A DNA stretch of 64,000 bases from Anaerolineales bacterium (GTDB lineage: Bacteria; Chloroflexota; Anaerolineae; Anaerolineales; UBA11579), in NCBI GenBank assembly GCA_025808555.1, contig CP075526.1:1318712-1382711 (forward strand). The letters run 5' to 3'. Of the stretch, positions 35,199 to 42,064 are shown piece by piece. The position numbers were made by a program, and so were the translations under genes. Every line of letters starts with the position of its first letter. The first letter of the stretch is position 1. The notes beneath the pieces are model-generated. The model did not search any database and was not told where the DNA came from. It worked only from the letters and a program-made list of their open reading frames with translations.

Positions 35199-36213
35199 CA
35201 CTGAACAAGCTACCGGCAAATGGAAGTATGGAGTCAATCGCTGGATTATTCTGGCGATTATTGTCGTGAGCGTCATTGCGGCTGGGCAGATCCCGCCGGT
35301 GCGCCCGTACATCCAGCTCCCTGCGGAAGCCCTGACCGAAACCCTGTTTACCTTCCCGGGTACTGGTGAAGATTTTTATCTCACTAATACCATGCTGGCC
35401 ACCATTTTGGCAGACATTGTGCTGCTGGTGCTGGCCTTTTTTGTAGTTGGCCCGGCGCTGCGTTCCGGCAAGCAAGTGTTTAAAGGCATCACTGGCGTGA
35501 TCGAAGCGCTGGTCGAGATGCTTCACAACCTGACCGAGAGCACAGCTGGCAAGTGGACCAAGGCCATCTTCCCCATCTTTGGCGCCATCACCTTTCTGGT
35601 CCTGGTGGCCAACTGGATGGAGCTTATCCCGGGTGTGGACAGCATTGGCATTATTACGCACCACAGCGTGGAACACGCCCACCATCTGGATCACGACGCG
35701 GTATGTACTGAGGATACGCTGTTTCACATTGGCAGCACCCCGGTGGTAGCTGTGGGCGGGGATACTGCCTGCGCTGCCATGGTTGTGCCCTTTGTGCGCG
35801 CGGCCGCAACGGATTTGAACTTTACGATCGCCCTTGCCATTATTGCTTTTATGGCCATCCAGATCATTGGTGTGCGAGCGCAGGGGTTGGGGTATTTTGA
35901 GAAGTTCCTCAATTTCAGGGCGCTGTTTGCCAAGCCGGGCATGGGCATCATTGATTTTGTGGTTGGTATTTTCGAAATTGTCTCGGAATTCTCCAAAATC
36001 ATTTCGTTCTCCTTCCGTTTGTTCGGCAATATCTTTGCAGGTATGGTTTTGCTGTTCGTTATCGGTACGCTCATTCCGGTTGCAGCGCAGACCGGCGTGT
36101 TGATGCTGGAGTTTGCCGTGGGCCTTATCCAGGCCCTGGTGTTCGGCATGCTCACCATGATCTTCATGGCCCAGGCAACCCAGTCGCATCACGGCGACGA
36201 AGAACACCACTAA
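35191..36213 (+). CDS. atpB: ATP synthase F0 subunit a
   Basis: The stator channel subunit for proton movement. 340 residues; the essential Arg lies in SFRLFGNIFAGMVLL and the last span ends GLIQALVFGMLTMIFMAQA. An unusual extracytoplasmic loop between spans carries a His-rich stretch and two Cys (HHSVEHAHHLDHDAVC, later DTACAAM), about 45 residues beyond a typical a subunit. The GTG start at 35191 has gaggagga upstream. Confidence 0.93.
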   Translation: MANTEQATGKWKYGVNRWIILAIIVVSVIAAGQIPPVRPYIQLPAEALTETLFTFPGTGEDFYLTNTMLATILADIVLLVLAFFVVGPALRSGKQVFKGITGVIEALVEMLHNLTESTAGKWTKAIFPIFGAITFLVLVANWMELIPGVDSIGIITHHSVEHAHHLDHDAVCTEDTLFHIGSTPVVAVGGDTACAAMVVPFVRAAATDLNFTIALAIIAFMAIQIIGVRAQGLGYFEKFLNFRALFAKPGMGIIDFVVGIFEIVSEFSKIISFSFRLFGNIFAGMVLLFVIGTLIPVAAQTGVLMLEFAVGLIQALVFGMLTMIFMAQATQSHHGDEEHH

Positions 36214-36249
36214 AAAATCTGACTCATTTGTTGATGGAGGAATAGAGGA

Positions 36250-36477
36250 ATGGAAGCTGCTGCTGCAAAACTGATTGGTGCTGGTATCGCCATGATCGGC
36301 GCCATGGGTGCCGGTTTGGGTGTGGGTATGGCTGCGTTTGGCGGCGTGCAAGGCATTGCGCGCAATCCGGACGCGGCAGGCGCCATCCAGACCAACATGA
36401 TCCTGGGTATCGTGTTCACTGAAGCTATCGCCATTTATTGTCTGGTGGTAGCCATGCTCATTCTGTTCGTTTTCTAA
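36250..36477 (+). CDS. atpE: ATP synthase F0 subunit c
   Basis: Rotor ring subunit of 75 residues, two spans. Span 1 has the glycine motif GAMGAGLGVGMAAFG, the polar loop has ARNPDA, and Glu58 in span 2 (GIVFTEAIAIY) is the ion-binding carboxylate. The residue after Glu is Ala and no extra Na+-type ligand set is obvious, so proton coupling is the likelier reading. A strong ribosome binding site (ggaggaatagagga) precedes the ATG. Confidence 0.95.
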   Translation: MEAAAAKLIGAGIAMIGAMGAGLGVGMAAFGGVQGIARNPDAAGAIQTNMILGIVFTEAIAIYCLVVAMLILFVF

Positions 36478-36511
36478 GAACAGAGAGCCGCGATAGAAAG
36501 GAGCAACTACA

Positions 36512-37249
36512 TTGGAAGCTTTAGGTATTAATCTGGGTTTTCTGCTCGTCCAGATCTTCAACTTCCTGATTCTTTTCGTTGTGCTTCGCAAGATGGTGTT
36601 CGCTCCCATCGCCAAGATGCTTGAAGCCCGCCGCGAAAAGATTAACAAGGGCCTTGAAGACGCTCGCATCGCTGCTGAAGCGCGCGAGAACGCCGAGAAG
36701 GAAGCTGAAAGACTGTTGAGCGAAGCCCGCACAAAGGCGGCTGGCGAGGCGCGCGAAGTGACTGCACGTGCTGAGGCGCAGGCCAAGGAAATCATCAAGG
36801 ACGCTGAGGCCAAGGCTGGCAAGGCTCGCGAAGCGGCCCTGGCCGAGGTAGACCAGGAGCGCGTGCGTGTGCTGGGCGAGGTACGCGGCCAGGTAGGCGC
36901 GCTGGCAGTTGCCGCGGCGCAGAAACTGATCGGCGAGGCGTTGGACGCCAAGAAGCAGCAGGCCCTGATCGACGAGTTCTTCTCCGGCGTGAAGGCTGGC
37001 AAGGTGACCGTGCTGGAAGGCGCGGACGCAGCTGGCAGCTCTGCCGTGGTGACCAGCGCGCTGCCGTTGAGCGCGACGGAACAGTCCTCGGTGCAGGAGC
37101 AGGTGCTCAAGACGCTGGGCGGCAAGGGTGTGGTCACCTTCAAGGTAGACCCGAACATCCTGGGCGGCTTGGTGGTGCGTGTGGGCGACAAAGTGCTGGA
37201 CGGTTCGGTTTCCGGCCAGTTGGGCGCCCTGCGCCAGAGCATTCGTTAG
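36512..37249 (+). CDS. ATP synthase subunit b fused to the C-terminal domain of subunit delta
   Basis: A peripheral-stalk protein of 245 residues. Residues 1-165 are a normal b subunit: one N-terminal span (LGFLLVQIFNFLILFVVL) and a long charged coiled coil. From about residue 178 the sequence matches the end of delta: VVTSALPLSATEQ, then VDPNILGGLVVRVGDKVLDGS. The N-terminal six-helix bundle of delta, which contacts F1 alpha, is missing. The start is TTG with aaaggag 9 bases upstream. No F1 gene follows; a terminator and murE come next. Confidence 0.85.
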   Translation: MEALGINLGFLLVQIFNFLILFVVLRKMVFAPIAKMLEARREKINKGLEDARIAAEARENAEKEAERLLSEARTKAAGEAREVTARAEAQAKEIIKDAEAKAGKAREAALAEVDQERVRVLGEVRGQVGALAVAAAQKLIGEALDAKKQQALIDEFFSGVKAGKVTVLEGADAAGSSAVVTSALPLSATEQSSVQEQVLKTLGGKGVVTFKVDPNILGGLVVRVGDKVLDGSVSGQLGALRQSIR

Positions 37250-37273
37250 ACTACGCAGCATTTTGCGATACAG

Positions 37274-37303
37274 AGAGACGCTCGGCAACGGGCGTCTCTT
37301 TTG
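37274..37303 (+). terminator. Intrinsic terminator of the F0 operon
   Basis: Stem agagacgc / gcgtctct with a 10-base loop and a short T-run, 25 bases after the b-delta stop. It confirms that F1 genes are not simply further downstream in the same transcript. Confidence 0.7.
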
Positions 37304-37320
37304 CTATACAATGAGCCGCC

Positions 37321-38856
37321 ATGAAATTGAAGCAACTGCTGCGCACAATTGACCTGGATGGACAGGTGCCGGATGTGGATGTGACCGGCATTGCACTGGA
37401 CTCGCGTTTGGTGCAGCCAGGCGACCTGTTCTTTGCGATCGTGCGCGGCGTAGACCGCTACCAATACTTGGAGCAAGTGGCAGCCCGCGGCGCAGTGGCC
37501 GTGGTGGGCGAGCGTAAGGATGTGCAATCTGCGCTGCCGCACGTGACTGTGCCGGATGCGCGCTTCGCGCTGGCCGAGGCGGCCGCGGCGTTCTACGGCT
37601 ACCCGGCGCGTGACCTGACCCTGCTGGGCATCACAGGCACGGACGGCAAGACCACTACGTCTAATTTCATGTATCAGATCCTGCGTGCGGCGGGGTTGCA
37701 GACCGGCATGGTGAGCACGGTCAATGCCCAGATCGGCGAAGAAGTGCTGGACACCGGCTTTCATGTAACAACGCCCGAAGCCTTTGACACGCAGCGCTAT
37801 TTGCGCCAGATGGTGGACCGAGGGCTCACGCATGCCATTTTGGAAATGACCTCGATCGGCTTGGTGCAGCAGCGCGGGGCGCGCCCACGCGAGTTTGACA
37901 TTGCGATTGTCACCAACATCACCCACGAGCACTTGAACGACCATGGCACCTATGAGGCTTACTTTGACGCCAAGGCGCTGCTGTTTGAAGGTCTGGATCA
38001 GCCCTTTGAGAAGAGCCGGCCAGTGGAGCGGCTGGCGGTGCTGAACCGCGACGACAAGTCGTATGAGGGGCTGGCCAAGCGCACGAAGGCCAGGCAGCTG
38101 TCATACGGGCTGCACGCCGAGGCAGACCTGCGCGCCACGGATATTCGCAATGAGCCCGGACGGTTGAGCTTTGTGGCGCATGGGCCGGGCTTTAGCTTCC
38201 CGGTGGAGACACGCATGTTCGGCGCATATAACGTATCCAACTCGCTGGCGGCCATTGGCGCCAGCGTGGTGGGCTTGGGCGTGCCGGTGGAAGCGGCGCA
38301 AGCCGGTATCGCTGCCCTGGAAGGCGTGCCCGGGCGCATGGAGCGGATCGAAATGGGGCAGGACTTTACGGCGATCGTGGACTTTGCCCATACGCCGAAT
38401 GCGCTCAAAGTGGCTTTGGAGTCAGCGCGGCAGTTCACCAAAGGCAGCGTGATCACCGTGTTCGGCTCGGCCGGGCTGCGCGACAAGGCCAAGCGACGGA
38501 TGATGCCGGAACACGCGGCCGAGCTGGCCGACATCAGCGTGCTGACGGCAGAGGACCCGCGCACCGAGAGCCTGGACGAGATACTGGCTGAGATGGCGCG
38601 GGCGGCGGAAAGCCGTGGCGGCGTGGAGGGCAAGAGCTTCTTCCGCGTGCCAGACCGCGGGGCGGCGATCTCGTTCGCCGTCCTGCAGGCCAAGCCTGGC
38701 GATGTGGTGATCGTGCTGGGCAAGGGGCACGAGCAGTCGATGTGCTTCGGCGAGACCGAGTACCCGTGGGACGACCGGGTGGCGACGCGAGCGGCGCTGG
38801 CGGAGCTGCTGGGTGTACCCGGGCCGGAGATGCCGCGCCTGCCGACGAGCAGGTAG
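37321..38856 (+). CDS. murE: UDP-N-acetylmuramyl-tripeptide synthetase (MurE family)
   Basis: Adds the third-position diamino acid to UDP-MurNAc-L-Ala-D-Glu in peptidoglycan synthesis. 511 residues with the Mur ligase ATP loop GITGTDGKTTTSNF, the carbamylated-Lys region and the C-terminal domain. The specificity motif, DNPR in meso-diaminopimelate enzymes, reads EDPR here (TAEDPRTES); ornithine is known in Chloroflexus peptidoglycan, so the amino acid added is uncertain. A -10-like TACAAT 8 bases before the ATG suggests its own leaderless promoter. The last codons lie in a 19-base tandem repeat. Confidence 0.9.
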   Translation: MKLKQLLRTIDLDGQVPDVDVTGIALDSRLVQPGDLFFAIVRGVDRYQYLEQVAARGAVAVVGERKDVQSALPHVTVPDARFALAEAAAAFYGYPARDLTLLGITGTDGKTTTSNFMYQILRAAGLQTGMVSTVNAQIGEEVLDTGFHVTTPEAFDTQRYLRQMVDRGLTHAILEMTSIGLVQQRGARPREFDIAIVTNITHEHLNDHGTYEAYFDAKALLFEGLDQPFEKSRPVERLAVLNRDDKSYEGLAKRTKARQLSYGLHAEADLRATDIRNEPGRLSFVAHGPGFSFPVETRMFGAYNVSNSLAAIGASVVGLGVPVEAAQAGIAALEGVPGRMERIEMGQDFTAIVDFAHTPNALKVALESARQFTKGSVITVFGSAGLRDKAKRRMMPEHAAELADISVLTAEDPRTESLDEILAEMARAAESRGGVEGKSFFRVPDRGAAISFAVLQAKPGDVVIVLGKGHEQSMCFGETEYPWDDRVATRAALAELLGVPGPEMPRLPTSR

Positions 38857-38895
38857 GCTGCCGACGAGCAGGTAGGCTGCCGACGAGCGGGTAGC
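38839..38895. repeat. Three tandem copies of a 19-base unit at the murE stop
   Basis: The unit ctgccgacgagcaggtagg repeats at 38839, 38858 and 38877; the third copy has one changed base (gcg for gca) and its last base differs. The first copy encodes the last codons and stop of murE (LPTSR then TAG), so the other two are a downstream duplication of the gene end. Confidence 0.9.
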
Positions 38896-38970
38896 GCCGA
38901 CCTGCGTGCAAGCTGCTGGTGAGCTCCACCTGTTGTAGTTTGTGTCGCTTAGGTCGGTTGTGTCACACTT

Positions 38971-38997
38971 GTCGCTGTTGTCGCTGTTGTCGCTGTT
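38971..38997. repeat. Three tandem gtcgctgtt units
   Basis: Three exact 9-base copies in a row at 38971, 38980 and 38989, in non-coding DNA just past murE. A short slippage-type repeat with no evident function. Confidence 0.85.
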
Positions 38998-39011
38998 TAA
39001 CCTTGGCGTTA

Positions 39012-39033
39012 GGCAGTTGAGCGCTCAACTGCC
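39012..39033. other. Perfect 22-base palindrome
   Basis: The sequence ggcagttgagc and its exact reverse complement meet without a spacer. The nearest T-rich stretch is weak (ctttagc), so it is either a poor terminator for murE or a protein-binding site. Confidence 0.6.
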
Positions 39034-39371
39034 CTTTAGCCATTTCTGATAGTCCTCCTTATGTGCTCAGCAGCCGGCACGCTGCAGGTAACTGGCTGTA
39101 CTGGCTGCGCAGGCGGCTGCCTGCGTTTGTGGGCGGCATTCTGCCACAGGATGGCGCTGTTTTGCTGGTAAGTGACGCAGAAATCAAGTGGCTGGACAGA
39201 CGAGTGGCGTGCTCACCTATTAGGAATAAACTCGGGGTTGACGAGGGCTTAGGCTATCAGTATCGCGCGTATAAACATACCAGAATGTGCGCTTGCATAT
39301 AGCGAAGGATGGACGCAAGCACTGCAGGGAAGATGATAGTGCATGGGTTCACGGTTTCATGTGGCTAAGGT

Positions 39372-39412
39372 AAAAAAAAACAGACCCGCCACAATTGACG
39401 GGGCTGTTTTTC
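39372..39412 (-). terminator. Terminator after the glycoside-hydrolase-like lipoprotein gene
   Basis: A run of nine A (39372-39380) followed by a GC-rich stem (cagacccgcca / tgacggggctg, one bulge) and a T-run. On the minus strand the U-tract follows the stem, 35 bases after the stop at 39447. It may also work in the other direction. Confidence 0.75.
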
Positions 39413-39446
39413 TTGGGGGCGGCATTTCACACCTGAGCAGGGATAA

Positions 39447-41741
39447 CTAACAATCTGACCCGTGCCAATTGGAGATGATATCTTCAACAAGCATAGGGGT
39501 GTCTTCTATCAGCAAGGTGCGTTCGGGTAGCTGTGCACAGCCTGCACCGCGCTCGCTGCGCTCCCAGCCGCCAAGGTTGTAGACGTACTCAATCTGCTGG
39601 CCAACCGGCATCTCTACAGTTGCCTCATAAAAGCCAGCCCTGGGCAGCAGCAGAATGCTCCAGGGAACCCAGGTCGGGATGCCTGGGTGCTGGAAGCTGC
39701 CTCCCATAAAGACCTCCGGGCCGGAACCCTCTGGCGCCTGTACCTTGAAAGTCACGGCGGCCATTCGTGGCAATGGCTCTCCACTCAACAGGGGTGATTC
39801 ACAATCACCGGAGAGCGCCATGTCATGTGAGGTCACCCACAAACCGGCACCTACACGCAACCATGGGGTGCCATCTGAGGTAACAGAATGCCCGTCAAGA
39901 TAAATCAGTTGCCCCGCGTTCAATTGAGAAACCTGTGGCTCATCACTCCCTGGCCAGCGGCGCATGGATAGGGTTCCAAGCGCCTGACCGACACAGGCCT
40001 CCCCACTGGGTTCTGGGGCCGAGACCACCTCTACTTCTCGCCATGCAACCCAGGCTGGGCTTTCCAGCGAGCGGATGCGGACAGCAATGACCCCATTTAG
40101 TGCGATCGGCAACCGGTACACCAGCTGCCCATCGATGCTGGTGTAGCCATAGAATTCAGCCACCAGCACTTGGGTCTGGTTCTCCAACTTTGCCCAGACT
40201 TGGTGGTGGGTGTTGCCCGGCGGCCATTGCTCAATGCTCATGCCTACTTGTTGAACAGTAGTAGGCTCGTCTAGCGTGATCTCGATCCACTGCGGCGGAT
40301 AGTTCCCGGCGTTCCATGGGTTGCTGCTGCCATCCACGGCCGCAGCGGCTGGATTGCTGCCAAGCTGGCTGGATGCTTGTACCGCACGGCCGAGGGCTAC
40401 GTTGGTTTGTGGTTGAGGCGGAACAATACACGGGTCTGGCTGATGCAGTGGAGACATAGCCTTGAGTAGCAGCTCATCTTCTTCAAGCAGGGTCCATGGC
40501 TTTCCGTCAAGGTCCTCGGGCCAGGGATAATAGCCCCAGTTCAGCCAGCCATCAAAGCCTACCGCGCACGAATCGGCAATGTACAGCAAACCGATGCTGA
40601 GCGCGGTGAAGGCAGATGGAAAAATGGCATGGCCGGAGCCTGTCTCGCCCATGATTACCGGCTTGCCTTCAAACCCTAGCATGCCGAAGTTTTCAGCCTG
40701 TTGCTGAACGCTGAGGTCTGTGTCGTAATAGGCGTGGAAATCCCAGAAATCAACTGCATCTGCTTCGATCAGCGGCGCGGTATCTACATACCAGTCGCCG
40801 CCGATACCCGTGGAGTTGGGAAACTGCGGCGCAAAGAAGCCAACCGTGACCAGGCCCTGCGGGTCGTAGCTTTTGACAATCGCGGCTATCTCATCAACGT
40901 AAAAGAGCACTCCATCCACCACCATCTGCCGCTTTTCATCGGCGTTGCTCATGTCATAGGTTTGCTCATTGGAGATGGTGACCAGGCCCTCAGACAGCGA
41001 GAGAGGCGGCGCCTCCTTCCACAGCCAGAGCTCATTGGTGAGCTGCCAGCCCAGCACGACTTCGAAAGGTGCGGAGCGCTCCGTCAGGCCGGCCATCAGG
41101 TCATGCCAGAAGCGGCGCTTGATCTCAACCCCGGCAGGGTGCAGCCAGTCGGCGTTGCGGTAATCCGCGAAGCCGAAGCGCTGGTCGCTGATGTTGATCT
41201 GCTGGTCGAAGTAAGGCCAGTAGCCGCCATTCTCCGGTACCGAATTTGCAGTAAATATGATGTAAATACCTTCTTCGCCGGCGACGTGCATCAGATCCAC
41301 CATATTGTCGAGATAGGCTGGATTCAAGCCTATCCCGGAGGGGTTGCCGATGCAGTAAGGCCCGCCGCCGCAGGTATCGAAGAAAATTCGTACGGTGTTG
41401 TAGCCATAGCGGGCCAGGTTCTGGAAGGCGGTTCGCACCCGCTGCGGGTTGTAGACATTGGTAGCCATGACGCGGTCTTCGTAGTTGCCATGCTCGGCAA
41501 GATAGAAATCGACGTAGTTTACGCCGCGCGGCACAAAGCGTTCGCCTGTGGACGATTTATAAAATTCACCCACACCTTCCACTACACGGATTTCAATGCG
41601 CTGCACGTCCAGGGCGGCCCTTGGGGTTAGAGTAGCTTGTTGTTTGGTTTCGAGAGGAGATTCAACGAGTGTGGCTTGGGAACAGGCGGCCAAGAACAGG
41701 AACACGAAGAAAAGAAGTCTGAAACTTCGGGGTGTCTTCAT
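39447..41741 (-). CDS. Modular glycoside hydrolase-like lipoprotein (GH-A catalytic domain, F5/8-type C, SH3-like and starch-binding-like modules)
   Basis: A 764-residue exported lipoprotein (lipobox LAAC, Cys20). Residues about 55-430 form a (beta/alpha)8 clan GH-A domain: acid-base Glu237 in GWQLTNELW and nucleophile Glu366 in VIMGETGSG. Then a discoidin (F5/8 type C) domain at about 445-570 (NVALGRAVQASSQLGSN), an SH3-like stretch (about 590-645), and a CBM20-like module (about 660-750, FKVQAPEGSG...VFMGGSFQ). It probably cleaves a beta-linked glycan at the cell surface; the substrate is unknown. Monocistronic, flanked by possible decayed gene ends. Confidence 0.8.
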   Translation of the reverse strand: MKTPRSFRLLFFVFLFLAACSQATLVESPLETKQQATLTPRAALDVQRIEIRVVEGVGEFYKSSTGERFVPRGVNYVDFYLAEHGNYEDRVMATNVYNPQRVRTAFQNLARYGYNTVRIFFDTCGGGPYCIGNPSGIGLNPAYLDNMVDLMHVAGEEGIYIIFTANSVPENGGYWPYFDQQINISDQRFGFADYRNADWLHPAGVEIKRRFWHDLMAGLTERSAPFEVVLGWQLTNELWLWKEAPPLSLSEGLVTISNEQTYDMSNADEKRQMVVDGVLFYVDEIAAIVKSYDPQGLVTVGFFAPQFPNSTGIGGDWYVDTAPLIEADAVDFWDFHAYYDTDLSVQQQAENFGMLGFEGKPVIMGETGSGHAIFPSAFTALSIGLLYIADSCAVGFDGWLNWGYYPWPEDLDGKPWTLLEEDELLLKAMSPLHQPDPCIVPPQPQTNVALGRAVQASSQLGSNPAAAAVDGSSNPWNAGNYPPQWIEITLDEPTTVQQVGMSIEQWPPGNTHHQVWAKLENQTQVLVAEFYGYTSIDGQLVYRLPIALNGVIAVRIRSLESPAWVAWREVEVVSAPEPSGEACVGQALGTLSMRRWPGSDEPQVSQLNAGQLIYLDGHSVTSDGTPWLRVGAGLWVTSHDMALSGDCESPLLSGEPLPRMAAVTFKVQAPEGSGPEVFMGGSFQHPGIPTWVPWSILLLPRAGFYEATVEMPVGQQIEYVYNLGGWERSERGAGCAQLPERTLLIEDTPMLVEDIISNWHGSDC

Positions 41742-41775
41742 ATCATCTCCCTAGTTTTAGATTTGTGAAGTTAAA

Positions 41776-41883
41776 ATGATAGCACCCAAGCATGCCCATT
41801 TGGGTATCAAGAATAAATTCGGCGGCTGGCGCGAATGTGTGTTGGGTGATGAGTATCGTGAATATTTGATGCGATGCGAGTAG
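41776..41883 (+). pseudogene. Possible remnant of an isoprenylcysteine methyltransferase-like C-terminus
   Basis: The 35-residue frame ends GGWRECVLGDEYREYLMRCE. The GDEYREY segment resembles the C-terminal tail of membrane methyltransferases of the isoprenylcysteine carboxylmethyltransferase type. A similar degenerate string (GYQYRAYKHTRM) ends a frame on the other side of the neighbouring gene at 39302. Weak evidence: short and low complexity. Confidence 0.25.
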
Positions 41884-42005
41884 TAATGAGTGTGTGGTAA
41901 GAACAACCTACGAAGGTGGTGGAAATCAACTTCGTAAGGTGACTGCTGCGTGGAGCAATCGGAGATAGGGTGCAAGGAATGCAAGGCTTTCATGTGGAAT
42001 AGATG

Positions 42006-42040
42006 AAAAACAGCCCCGCCATTTGGCGGGGCTGTTTGTG
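42006..42040 (-). terminator. Intrinsic terminator of pnp
   Basis: A 12-14 base-pair stem (aacagccccgcca / tggcggggctgtt) preceded by five A on the plus strand, which become the U-tract for minus-strand transcription, 25 bases after the pnp stop. The stem is very like that at 39381-39406. Confidence 0.85.
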
Positions 42041-42064
42041 TTTTGCAGTCTGACGGGGGACGGG

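Larger units (their letters stand above)
38857..39446. other. 590-base intergenic region, mostly non-coding
   Basis: Holds the two extra 19-base repeat copies, three copies of gtcgctgtt (38971-38997), a 22-base perfect palindrome (39012-39033), a possible gene remnant around 39213-39302 and a terminator at 39372-39412. No complete gene is supported; a 79-codon frame at 39063-39302 lacks a ribosome binding site and resembles decayed coding sequence only near its end. Confidence 0.65.
41742..42064. other. 323-base intergenic region with a possible gene remnant and a terminator
   Basis: Contains the promoter side of the glycoside-hydrolase gene, a 35-codon frame on the plus strand (41776-41883) that ends GDEYREYLMRCE, and the pnp terminator at 42006-42040. 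Otherwise nothing recognisable. Confidence 0.6.

Noticed and set aside
35188-37242. 684-codon minus-strand reading frame over the F0 genes
   Set aside because: It is the complement of atpB, atpE and the b-delta fusion, all clearly real. The translation is low complexity and His/Gln rich, typical of antisense frames.
39063-39302. 79-codon plus-strand frame after murE
   Set aside because: No ribosome binding site and no domain; only its last 25 residues resemble anything, so I treat it as possible remnant rather than a gene.
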